In this document: in pieces, positions 9,571 through 16,669 of the stretch
Layout: each line of letters starts with the position of its first letter
How positions within the stretch are numbered: the stretch's first letter is position 1
NCBI GenBank assembly: GCA_036803245.1
Contig: DAIRUQ010000005.1
Span: 1-50,401 of the forward strand
Direction of reading: 5' to 3'
DNA length: 50,401 nucleotides
Source of the DNA: DAIRUQ01 sp036803245
GTDB lineage: Bacteria; Chloroflexota; Anaerolineae; UBA1429
The notes under the pieces: generated by a model
The model's input: only the letters and a program-made list of their open reading frames with translations
The model's database searches: none
What the model was told of the DNA's origin: nothing
Translations under genes and position numbers: made by a program

Positions 9571-9601
9571 GCCCGGCACGAGGCAAAACCCCATGCCGGG
9601 C
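9571..9601 (-). terminator. Hairpin, likely terminator or attenuator after the SH3b gene
   Basis: A perfect 8-bp inverted repeat, GCCCGGCA and TGCCGGGC, with a 15-nt loop lies 32 bp past the stop codon of the gene at 9633. On the minus strand it is followed by a weakly T-rich stretch. It could end part of the transcription from the promoter at 10269-10297 before the second SH3b gene and ligA. Confidence 0.5.
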
Positions 9602-9632
9602 ATTGTGCAAAGACGTCGCAGCGTTACCAGTC

Positions 9633-10232
9633 CTATTTCTGCAAATAGGTCTGCACGACCCACCCTGTGGCGCCGCCGCTGTCACGCACCTGCCACCAGG
9701 TATAGTTGTTGGCCTCTTCGGGGCCGCCAATGATCTCTACCGTCGCGCCCTCGGCCAATGTCTTGACCTTGGCGTGGCCTGTGCCGGCACCGGCCCGCAT
9801 GTTCAGCCCAGCGCCACCGGTGTTGACGACCTTGACCGATTCTCCCACGGCCAGTCCAACGCCAGCCTCGCTCTCGGCCTCGGTGGGCGTCGCCGCCACC
9901 TGCGCCGGCGTAGGCGTGTGCGTCTTGAGCGGGAGGACCTCTCGCGTCGGCGTGGCCGTCACATCGAGCTCCGGCAGCACCGTCTCGTCAGAGGATTCCA
10001 CGGTTGGCAGCTGCTCGCGCTCGGGCGCGCTAGTCGCCACGGCCGCGGCCTGGGTCGGCAGAACGGTGCCCTCGGGCGAGGCCTCGCCATCGTCACTCAC
10101 CAGCAAGGCCCAGATGCCTGCCAGCACCAAGATGACAAGAATGGGCACAACGATCCACATCCACTTGGGGAAAAGCTCCTGGCTCCCCCCGCCACCACGG
10201 TAGCTGGAACGCTTTCCAGAGCTTGACGTCAT
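9633..10232 (-). CDS. Membrane-anchored SH3b-domain protein, paralogue of the gene at 8947
   Basis: A 199-residue protein with a Ser/Gly-rich cytoplasmic head, one membrane segment at about 23-45 (WMWIVVPILVILVLAGIWALL), an acidic Pro/Thr-rich linker and a C-terminal SH3b domain containing GLNMRAGAGTGHAKV and WWQVRDSGGATGWV. It matches its downstream neighbour in layout and in the SH3b motifs, so the two arose by duplication. The ATG at 10232 is chosen because AAGGAGG stands 7 nt upstream; a longer frame to 10346 would run back through the promoter. Its function is probably in the cell envelope, but no partner is shown. Confidence 0.85.
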   Translation of the reverse strand: MTSSSGKRSSYRGGGGSQELFPKWMWIVVPILVILVLAGIWALLVSDDGEASPEGTVLPTQAAAVATSAPEREQLPTVESSDETVLPELDVTATPTREVLPLKTHTPTPAQVAATPTEAESEAGVGLAVGESVKVVNTGGAGLNMRAGAGTGHAKVKTLAEGATVEIIGGPEEANNYTWWQVRDSGGATGWVVQTYLQK

Positions 10233-10268
10233 CGGAGCGCCTCCTTCGGGCCCTTGATCAATGCGACG

Positions 10269-10297
10269 ATTATAGGAACAGCGGGGAAACATGTCAA
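10269..10297 (-). promoter_or_regulatory. Consensus sigma70-type promoter for the SH3b-ligA-mrfAB block
   Basis: On the minus strand TTGACA (10297-10292) and TATAAT (10274-10269) are both perfect and separated by exactly 17 bp. The start codon at 10232 lies about 30 nt beyond the expected transcription start. It diverges from the plus-strand promoter at 10349-10376. Confidence 0.85.
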
Positions 10298-10348
10298 CGA
10301 CTGGAGCAACGCAGATACAGCCATTCAGTTGATGTGATGTCGCCATGC

Positions 10349-10376
10349 TTGGGATAGTTCTCGAATGTGCTATACT
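10349..10376 (+). promoter_or_regulatory. Extended -10 promoter for the response regulator operon
   Basis: TTGGGA (10349-10354), a 16-bp spacer and TATACT (10371-10376), with TGC directly before the -10. The expected start is about 30 nt ahead of the GTG at 10412. Confidence 0.65.
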
Positions 10377-10411
10377 GTTTTTGGTCTAGCAATAGCTCTT
10401 GGGGAGTTGCC

Positions 10412-11110
10412 GTGCCAGATCTGCAGACGATCCTGGTCATAGACGATGATCGACGGCTGACAACAGCCCTCGAGCTCTATCTATCCAACCACGGCTACCG
10501 CATCGTATGTGCGTATGATGGCCGCGAGGGGCTTTCCGCCCTTCATGAGCATGCCCCCGATCTGGTCGTGCTGGACGTCATGATGCCCGAGATGGACGGC
10601 TGGGAGGCCTGCCAACGAATCCGCGAGGTCTCCAATGTGCCCATCGTCATGCTTACCGCCCGCGGCAACGAGAGCGATCGCATCACGGGCCTGCGGCTGG
10701 GCGCCGACGACTATGTTGCCAAACCTTTCAGCATGCGCGAGCTCGAAGCCCGTGCCGAGGCGGTCCTGAGGCGAAGTCGCCTTCAACAGCCCAAAGAGAC
10801 CACCCAGCTCTATGCGGACGACACCCTGGTGATCGACGGAGACAAGTGGGAGGTCCGCCTGGACGGCGAGCTGGTGGGGCTCACGCCCACCGAGCTGCGC
10901 GTCCTCTTTTACCTGGTCAGTCACTCTGATCGAGTGGTCACCCACGAAGAGCTGCTGGAGCACGTGTGGGGCTCCGAATATGTTGGCGAGACCGACTATC
11001 CCAAGCTGTTCGTGTGGCGCATCCGCCAAAAGATCGAGAAGGATCCCACCCGCCCGCGCTATATCACCACGGTGCGAGGCATCGGGTACTGTTTTAACTC
11101 GGCGGGCTAG
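10412..11110 (+). CDS. OmpR/PhoB-family response regulator
   Basis: A 232-residue two-domain regulator. The receiver has the acidic pair in VIDDD, phospho-acceptor Asp55 in VVLDVMMPEMDGW, the Thr in MLTAR and Lys104 in VAKPF. The C-terminal winged helix (about 135-230) shows LTPTELRVLFYLV and the recognition helix VWRIRQKIE, ending ITTVRGIGYCF. The GTG at 10412 follows GGGGAG by 6 nt; an in-frame GTG at 10367 would overlap the promoter. No kinase gene is adjacent on this strand. It is followed after 26 bp by the mazG gene, so it may head that operon and regulate itself or the transporter downstream, but no binding site is obvious. Confidence 0.92.
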   Translation: MPDLQTILVIDDDRRLTTALELYLSNHGYRIVCAYDGREGLSALHEHAPDLVVLDVMMPEMDGWEACQRIREVSNVPIVMLTARGNESDRITGLRLGADDYVAKPFSMRELEARAEAVLRRSRLQQPKETTQLYADDTLVIDGDKWEVRLDGELVGLTPTELRVLFYLVSHSDRVVTHEELLEHVWGSEYVGETDYPKLFVWRIRQKIEKDPTRPRYITTVRGIGYCFNSAG

Positions 11111-11136
11111 TCTAGAGAACGGGACGAGCCTTTAGC

Positions 11137-12663
11137 ATGACAGCCAAACAACCCGCAGCGCTGGATGGAAGCATGGGCATCACCATCATCGGGCTTGGAC
11201 CTGGCGATGAGCGCGCGCTCACCCGCGGGGCCTGGGACACGCTCTGCCTGGCCGAGGAGATCTATTTACGAACGCGGCATCACCCCACGGTGGAGCACCT
11301 GCCCGCTGATCTCACGTTGCACACCTTTGACGAGCTGTATGAGCAGCACGATAGCTTTGCCGACGTCTACGATGCCATCGCCCAGGAAGTCGTCCGTCTG
11401 GGCGGCCGTCCACAGGGCGTTCTGTACGGCGTGCCCGGGCACCCATTGGTAGGCGAGTCGTCGGTGCAGCGCATCCTGGCGCTAGCCCCCGCCGCGGGGC
11501 TGGCGGTCCGCCTGATCGGGGGGCTGAGCTTTGTTGAGGCGGCCCTCGAATCGCTCGGCATAGACGCCCTTGATGGCATCCAGATCGCCGACGGCACCCA
11601 GATCGCCCAGAGTCACCACCCCTGGCTCAACCCTGACCTCCCCGCGTTGATCGCGCAGGTCTACAACCGCGTGGTCGCGTCGGACGTCAAGCTAGCGCTG
11701 ATGAACCTTTACCACGATGATCATCCGGTAGTACTTGTCCAGGGCGCCGACGGCCCGGTGCCGTCGCGTCGCAAGATCAAGCTCTATGAGCTCGATTGGC
11801 AAGACGATCTGGACCACCTGACCACCCTGTATGTGCCGCCGGTGGAGCGGCGCTCCTCGACCGCCGCCTTCCAGGACGTGATCGCCAGGTTGCGCGCCCC
11901 GGGCGGCTGCCCCTGGGATCGCGAACAGACGCACCAGAGCCTCCAGGGCAACCTCCTGGAAGAGACCTACGAGGTTCTTGCGGCGATCGATGCGGACGAT
12001 CCCGTCGAGCTCTGCGAAGAGCTCGGTGATCTGTTGCTGCAGATCGTGCTGCATGCCCAGATCGCTACCGAAGAGGCCACCTTCAAGGCCGTCGATGTGC
12101 TCCAGGGCATTACCGCCAAGATGGAGCGTCGTCATCCGCACGTGTTCGGCGACGCCCAGGCTGACGACAGCGACACGGTGCTGCGCAACTGGGAACAGAT
12201 CAAGCGCGCCGAGCGGGGCGACCCCCATCGGTCCTTGTTCGAGGGCATACCCGCCGGCCTGCCAGCCCTGGCCCAAGCCATGGCCCTGCAGCGGCGCGCG
12301 GCCCGCGTCGGTTTCGATTGGGACGCACCCGAACCGGTGCTGGCCAAGGTGGCCGAGGAGGTCGGCGAGGTGCAGCAAGCCGACGATGCCGATTCGCGTC
12401 TGGACGAGTTCGGCGACCTGCTATTCAGCCTGGTAAACGTCGCCCGTTGGATGGAGATCGATCCCGAAACGGCCCTTCGCCGCGCCAATCAACGCTTTGC
12501 GACACGCTTTCAGCATATCGAGCGATCCGCAGCCGACGCGGGACGCCCCCTGGAGGAGATGACCATCGAGGAGATGGACGCCCTCTGGGAACAGGCCAAG
12601 CAACAAGAGATCACCATGCGCGCGGGGAACCAGGAGGAGGCGGGCGACCATGAAAAAGCTTGA
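11137..12663 (+). CDS. mazG: Tetrapyrrole methylase domain fused to MazG pyrophosphohydrolase (YabN type)
   Basis: A 508-residue fusion like Bacillus YabN. The first half (about 13-235) is a SAM-dependent tetrapyrrole methylase fold with GLGPGDERALTRGAWDTL and the VLYGVPGHPLVGE loop. The second half has two MazG repeats with Mg-binding EExxE and ExxD motifs: EETYEV with EELGD, and EEVGEV with DEFGD. MazG hydrolyses non-canonical NTPs to NMP and pyrophosphate; what the methylase half does in YabN-type proteins is not known. The ATG at 11137 has only a weak ribosome site; ATG at 11173 is the alternative and sits right at the start of the methylase fold. It overlaps the next gene by 14 bp. Confidence 0.92.
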   Translation: MTAKQPAALDGSMGITIIGLGPGDERALTRGAWDTLCLAEEIYLRTRHHPTVEHLPADLTLHTFDELYEQHDSFADVYDAIAQEVVRLGGRPQGVLYGVPGHPLVGESSVQRILALAPAAGLAVRLIGGLSFVEAALESLGIDALDGIQIADGTQIAQSHHPWLNPDLPALIAQVYNRVVASDVKLALMNLYHDDHPVVLVQGADGPVPSRRKIKLYELDWQDDLDHLTTLYVPPVERRSSTAAFQDVIARLRAPGGCPWDREQTHQSLQGNLLEETYEVLAAIDADDPVELCEELGDLLLQIVLHAQIATEEATFKAVDVLQGITAKMERRHPHVFGDAQADDSDTVLRNWEQIKRAERGDPHRSLFEGIPAGLPALAQAMALQRRAARVGFDWDAPEPVLAKVAEEVGEVQQADDADSRLDEFGDLLFSLVNVARWMEIDPETALRRANQRFATRFQHIERSAADAGRPLEEMTIEEMDALWEQAKQQEITMRAGNQEEAGDHEKA

Positions 12664-13177
12664 GGTACGTACCATCGCGCTGGCGGCGGTGCTGATCGCC
12701 CTCACCACCGTCTTTACCCTGTTTGTGCGTGTGCCCGTGCCGGCCACCCAAGGTTATGTGAACTTTTCCGATGTAGCCACCTACTTTGCCGGATTCGCGT
12801 TCGGTCCCGCCCTCGGTTTCGTTGCCGGTGGCATCGGGGCGGGCCTGGCCGACCTGCTGGGCGGCTATGCCCAGTTCGCGCCCATCACCCTTCTGGCGCA
12901 TGGGTTGCAGGGGCTCTTGGCTGGGCTGATCGGCCGCAAGGGGACGATGCCGGCCCTCCTACTCGGGTGGGCAGCGGGCGCTGTCGCCATGATCGGGGTC
13001 TACTTTGTGGGAGAGATCCCGCTACTCGGCATCGGGCCGGCGCTGGCCGAGATAGTTCCCAACGTGTTCCAGACCCTGGCCGGTGGTGTGGTGGGCGTTC
13101 CGCTCTATCTGGCCGTGCGTCGCGCCTACCCGCCTATCGCGCGCTGGCGCCCGGGCGCCGACGAGGACGGCCTGTAA
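12650..13177 (+). CDS. ECF transporter substrate-binding S component
   Basis: A 175-residue hydrophobic protein with about six membrane segments. NFSDVATYFAGFAFGP, GGIGAGLADLLGGYAQ and FAPITLLAHGLQG are the conserved loops of the PF07155-type S components, which bind vitamins or precursors in the membrane. AGGAGGAGG precedes the ATG. The genes for both ATPases and the T subunit follow in the same operon, so this is a dedicated (group I) system. Substrate cannot be read from the sequence: riboflavin, thiamine precursors and others are handled by related proteins. No riboswitch was found upstream to help. Confidence 0.88.
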   Translation: MKKLEVRTIALAAVLIALTTVFTLFVRVPVPATQGYVNFSDVATYFAGFAFGPALGFVAGGIGAGLADLLGGYAQFAPITLLAHGLQGLLAGLIGRKGTMPALLLGWAAGAVAMIGVYFVGEIPLLGIGPALAEIVPNVFQTLAGGVVGVPLYLAVRRAYPPIARWRPGADEDGL

Positions 13178-13247
13178 CCATCGCTGCGGAGACCCAGCCT
13201 CTACTGCGCGAGGCCATTCCACCCTCGCGCACCCATAGGAGCACCCT

Positions 13248-14275
13248 TTGGCCGCCGTAGAGCTTGAGCATGTTGCCTTTGCCTATCCTCGGCTCGCGCC
13301 CGGGCTGCCNNNNNNNNNNNNNNNNNNNNNNNNNNNNNNNNNNNNNNNNNNNNNNNNNNNNNNNNNNNNNNNNNNNNNNNNNNNNNNNNNNNNNNNNNNN
13401 NNNNNNNNNCCGTAGAGCTTGAGCATGTTGCCTTTGCCTATCCTCGGCTCGCGCCCGGGCTGCCCTGCCCGGACGTGCTGACCGACGTGTCCCTCCGCGT
13501 CGAGGCGGGCGAGATGGTGGCGCTCATGGGGCGTACAGGCAGCGGCAAGTCCACCCTTTGCATGTGCCTTAACGGCGTGGCCCCGCAGAGCACGGGGGGA
13601 AGGCTCAGTGGCGAGATCGCCATCCTGGGGCAGGACCCACGTCAGACGCCCACAGCCCAACTTGCGCGCCACGTGGCTCTCGTCTATCAGGACGCCGAGT
13701 CGCAGCTATTCATGCCGACGGTTGAGGAAGAGGTCGCCTTTGGACCTGGCAACCTTGGCCTAGACCGAAACGAGATCGCCGAACGCGTGGCCTGGGCCCT
13801 GCACTTGGTAGGCATGGAGGAGCTGCGCCAGCGCCCGCCATCGCAGCTCTCGGGTGGACAGATGCAGCGGGTGGCCATCGCCGCTAACCTCGCCATGTTG
13901 CCGCGGCTGCTGATCTTGGACGAGCCGTTTGCGGGCCTGGACCCGGCCGGCCGCCGCCAGATCGCCCAGGCCATCCGCCAGCTCCGCGCCGAGCGCGAGA
14001 TCGCCATGGTCCTCGCCACTACCAATGCCGAGATCGCCGCCGAGTCAGCGGACCGCATTGCGCTTCTGCACGAGGGGCGCATCGTGCTGGATGACGCACC
14101 ATCTCGCGTGTTCTTTGACGCCCAGATCATGGCAGAGACGGGCGTGGGTAGGCCAGCGGTTGCAGAGCTCGCCGCCGATCTCAATCGTCAACTGGGGACT
14201 ACCTACGCCTGGGTGTCGGCGTCCCAGGCCCAAGCGGACCTCGCCTCGGCTCTCGATGGGGGTCACCCCGCATGA
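13248..14275 (+). CDS. ecfA1: ECF transporter ATPase EcfA1, interrupted by an artefactual gap
   Basis: One of the two ATPases that power the ECF transporter. Walker A GRTGSGKST, Q-loop VYQDAESQLF, signature LSGGQ and Walker B LLILDEPFAGLDP are all present. At the H-loop, where relatives have THD, it reads ATTN, so the switch histidine is missing. The 5' end is split by 100 N (13310-13409) flanked by identical 55-bp copies. Removing one copy and the N gives an intact frame beginning with TTG at 13248 (AAVELEHVAFAYPRL), with AGGAG 6 nt upstream. The frame therefore does not run through the numbering as given. It overlaps ecfA2 by 4 bp (ATGA). Confidence 0.9.
13255..13309 (+). repeat. 55-bp unmerged assembly overlap, left copy
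   Basis: These 55 bases are identical to 13410-13464 on the other side of the N run. The length fits a k-mer overlap between contigs that was not collapsed. It is not a biological repeat. Confidence 0.9.
13310..13409. other. Scaffold gap, 100 N (artefactual)
   Basis: Exactly 100 N between two identical 55-bp copies. The true sequence probably lacks this gap and one of the copies, 155 bp in all. Confidence 0.9.
13410..13464 (+). repeat. 55-bp unmerged assembly overlap, right copy
   Basis: Identical to 13255-13309. It encodes residues near the N-terminus of EcfA1. Confidence 0.9.
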
Positions 14276-15105
14276 CGGACACCGCCATCGAGATCCACGG
14301 CCTCTCGCACAACTATGAGCCCCTGCATGCCGCGATCCACGACGTTACGCTCTCCATACAGCCTGGCCGCTGGGTAGCCATCTGCGGCCAGAACGGCGCT
14401 GGCAAGACCACCCTGGTCAAGCACCTCAACGGCCTCCTCAAGCCGACCAAGGGCAGCGTACTGGTAAACGGCATGGATACCCGCCGATCCTCCGTCGCCG
14501 AGCTGGCGCGGCACGTCGGTTTTGTGTTCCAGAACCCTGATCACCAGATCTTCTGCGCCACGTGCCGCGAAGAGATCGCCTTTGGCCCGCGAAACCTGGG
14601 CGAGGCCGACGACGTCGTGCGCGCACGGACCGAGGAGGCGATGGCGTGGTTTGGGCTGGAACCCTACGCAGCGCACCCTCCAGCGTTGCTCAGCTTTGGC
14701 CAACGTCGCCTGGTGGCCCTGGCCGCGGTGTTGGCGATGCAGCCCTCGATTCTGATCCTCGATGAGCCCACCGTCGGCCTGGACGCAGCCTCGGCCGAGA
14801 GCCTGCTCCTTCGCATCCAAGCGCTCCATCGCCAGGGACGCACCATCGTGCTGGTGACCCACGACCTCGCGCTCGCGGCCCGCTATGCCAGAGAGATGGT
14901 CGTGATGGCCCAGGGCCGCGTGCTTGCCCACGACGTCACCCGTAGCCTGCTGGCACAGCCCGACCTGCTGCGCCGAGCCGACCTCGAGCCGCCACAGATC
15001 ACCCAACTCTGCCAAGGGCTGGCCCATCTGGGCCTCCCGAGCGATGCCATGACCGTGGACGAGGCGGCCGCGGCCATCGTTGCCCAACTGGGACGGCGGC
15101 CATGA
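14272..15105 (+). CDS. ecfA2: ECF transporter ATPase EcfA2
   Basis: The second ATPase of the transporter, 277 residues. Walker A is GQNGAGKTT, the Q-loop is VFQNPDHQIF, Walker B is ILILDEPTVGLD and the H-loop is LVTHD with the switch histidine. The signature reads LSFGQ in place of LSGGQ. In a heterodimer each ATP site uses one subunit's Walker motifs and the other's signature, so its consensus Walker and H-loop pair with the LSGGQ of EcfA1. ATGA overlaps link it to both neighbours. It acts at the cytoplasmic face of the membrane. Confidence 0.95.
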   Translation: MTDTAIEIHGLSHNYEPLHAAIHDVTLSIQPGRWVAICGQNGAGKTTLVKHLNGLLKPTKGSVLVNGMDTRRSSVAELARHVGFVFQNPDHQIFCATCREEIAFGPRNLGEADDVVRARTEEAMAWFGLEPYAAHPPALLSFGQRRLVALAAVLAMQPSILILDEPTVGLDAASAESLLLRIQALHRQGRTIVLVTHDLALAARYAREMVVMAQGRVLAHDVTRSLLAQPDLLRRADLEPPQITQLCQGLAHLGLPSDAMTVDEAAAAIVAQLGRRP

Positions 15106-15905
15106 CACTCTCTCTCGATCTCTACTGTCCAGGCGAGTCATGGGTGCACCGACTGGACCCGAGGACCAAGCTGACCATGGCCATCTGTGGCGTGGTGATG
15201 CTACTGGCCATGCGCTCCGTGGCCTTGATCGCGATCGTGCTGCTCCTGACCCACCTGCTCATGTTCTCGGCCCGAATCCCATGGACGCGGATCAGATCGG
15301 TCTGGCAGATCACAGCCCCCACCATGCTGCTCATAATCGTCCTAGGCAGTCTGCTGGGCCCACATGCAGGCCCCAATCTCGTCGAGCTCTGGGGCTGGGG
15401 CATCTCTACGACGGCGGTAGCCAACGCGCTGGCCACGGCCCTACGCATCGCCGCACTCGCACTGGTCATCTCGTCGTGGCTCTTTGCCACAGACCAGTCC
15501 TCTTTGGTGCGAGGGTTGGTCGCGCTGGGCCTGCCCTACCCTTACGGTCTGGCGCTAGCCATGTCGCTGCGCTTTATTCCCGCCATCGCGGCGAGCTTTC
15601 ACACCATCTCTGATGCGCAAAGAGCCCGCGCCCTGGATCTCTCAAGAGGCGGGCTCATTCGCCGTGCGCGCGCCTATGTGCCCATCGGCGTCGCGGTGAT
15701 CATTACCAGTCTGCGAGCGGCAGAGAACCTCAGCAGAGCGCTCTCATCGCGCGCTTTTGCCAGCGACACCCATCACACCGAGCTGCTGACCCTCTCATTC
15801 GGCTGGCGTGACGCCGTCATCACGCTCGGCACCCTCACCTTTACCGTGGCGTTCCTGTGGGCCCGCTGGGCGCTGGGTATCGGGGCCTCTCCGCTGGGAC
15901 TCTAG
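15102..15905 (+). CDS. ecfT: ECF transporter transmembrane component EcfT
   Basis: A 267-residue membrane protein with about five or six hydrophobic segments. The conserved start HRLDPRTKL and the two cytoplasmic coupling motifs that contact the ATPases, near DAQRARALD and SRALSSRAFAS, are present. EcfT joins the S component to the EcfA pair. It starts within the stop codon of ecfA2 (ATGA) and closes the operon; the opposite-strand ThuA gene converges 16 bp later with no obvious hairpin. Confidence 0.95.
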   Translation: MTLSLDLYCPGESWVHRLDPRTKLTMAICGVVMLLAMRSVALIAIVLLLTHLLMFSARIPWTRIRSVWQITAPTMLLIIVLGSLLGPHAGPNLVELWGWGISTTAVANALATALRIAALALVISSWLFATDQSSLVRGLVALGLPYPYGLALAMSLRFIPAIAASFHTISDAQRARALDLSRGGLIRRARAYVPIGVAVIITSLRAAENLSRALSSRAFASDTHHTELLTLSFGWRDAVITLGTLTFTVAFLWARWALGIGASPLGL

Positions 15906-15921
15906 CGCCATCCTTGGTAGC

Positions 15922-16545
15922 CTAGCGCGCTGCCCAAACCATCCCTCGCGTCACCATCTCCAGGATCTGCGGATCTTGCTCAAACACCTGGGCAACATGC
16001 CCCAATGAGCAGTAGAACACTCGTCCCTTGCCATAGGTCTTGGTCCAGGCGATGGGGACGTCCGCCCCGTCGAAATCGGTGACGGCCAGCACATGGTTGG
16101 CGGGATCGACATGCATATAGTACTTTTCCGAGGACACGTCGAAATCGGTCAGGCCCTCGGTAATCACGTGGTCGTGGTCCACGATGCGCACGGTGTATTC
16201 GACGCCGTCGCCGCCAGGATGCGCCACCCACTGGCCGCCCACCATGAACTGGTACTCTGTCTCCTGGCGGAACGAATCGCCCATACCGCCGTGCACTCCC
16301 GCGATGCCCACACCCGCCTTGACGGCCTCCAGCATCGGCTTGAGCTGCTCGCTGGTGATGCTGCCCATGGTCCACTCGGGCACCAGCAGGTCAAACTTGA
16401 GTAGTGGGAGATCGGCAAAGGCGTCCAGCGTGTTGCTCACGGTCACGTCAAAGCCTTGTCCCCTCAGCGCGCCAGCCAGGATTTCGCCCACCTGCCTGGG
16501 TTCATGTCCATCCCACCCGCCCCAAACGATCAATGCTTTCTTCAT
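15922..16545 (-). CDS. ThuA-like domain protein
   Basis: A 207-residue protein of the ThuA family, which has a class I glutamine-amidotransferase-like fold and is linked to trehalose or other sugar metabolism in some bacteria, without an established reaction. Visible family features are KALIVWGGWDGHEP at the start, GVGIAGVHGGMGDSFR, the GGQWVAHPGG loop and GKGRVFYCSLGH near the end. The ATG follows AAGGGAGG closely. It is a single gene with its own promoter, divergent from the solute-binding lipoprotein gene, which may point to a shared sugar-related function. Confidence 0.85.
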   Translation of the reverse strand: MKKALIVWGGWDGHEPRQVGEILAGALRGQGFDVTVSNTLDAFADLPLLKFDLLVPEWTMGSITSEQLKPMLEAVKAGVGIAGVHGGMGDSFRQETEYQFMVGGQWVAHPGGDGVEYTVRIVDHDHVITEGLTDFDVSSEKYYMHVDPANHVLAVTDFDGADVPIAWTKTYGKGRVFYCSLGHVAQVFEQDPQILEMVTRGMVWAAR

Positions 16546-16581
16546 GGCCTCCCTTGCCTTTCGTCGTCACAGACTGGCTAT

Positions 16582-16610
16582 CTTGTACCATCTGCGCATT
16601 GGTCCGTCAA
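16582..16610 (-). promoter_or_regulatory. Extended -10 promoter for the ThuA gene
   Basis: Minus strand: TTGACG (16610-16605), 17 bp, TACAAG (16587-16582), with TGG immediately before the -10. Confidence 0.6.
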
Positions 16611-16634
16611 CTCGCTGGCTGCGCGCCACTGCCA

Positions 16635-16643
16635 TGGTATAAT
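16635..16643 (+). promoter_or_regulatory. Extended -10 element upstream of the solute-binding lipoprotein
   Basis: TGGTATAAT is a perfect extended -10; the best 17-bp -35 is only CTGGCT, which fits reliance on the TGn motif. The GTG start lies 26 nt downstream. Confidence 0.6.
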
Positions 16644-16669
16644 GGCCACATGGAGCAAAGGACAGCGGT

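Noticed and set aside
13255..13464. 55-bp direct repeat as an attachment site or target-site duplication
   Set aside because: The copies abut a run of exactly 100 N and lie within one gene that becomes intact when they are merged, so assembly explains it.
14263..15141. 292-codon minus-strand frame across ecfA2 and into ecfT
   Set aside because: Antisense to two well-supported genes and without recognisable motifs or a ribosome site.
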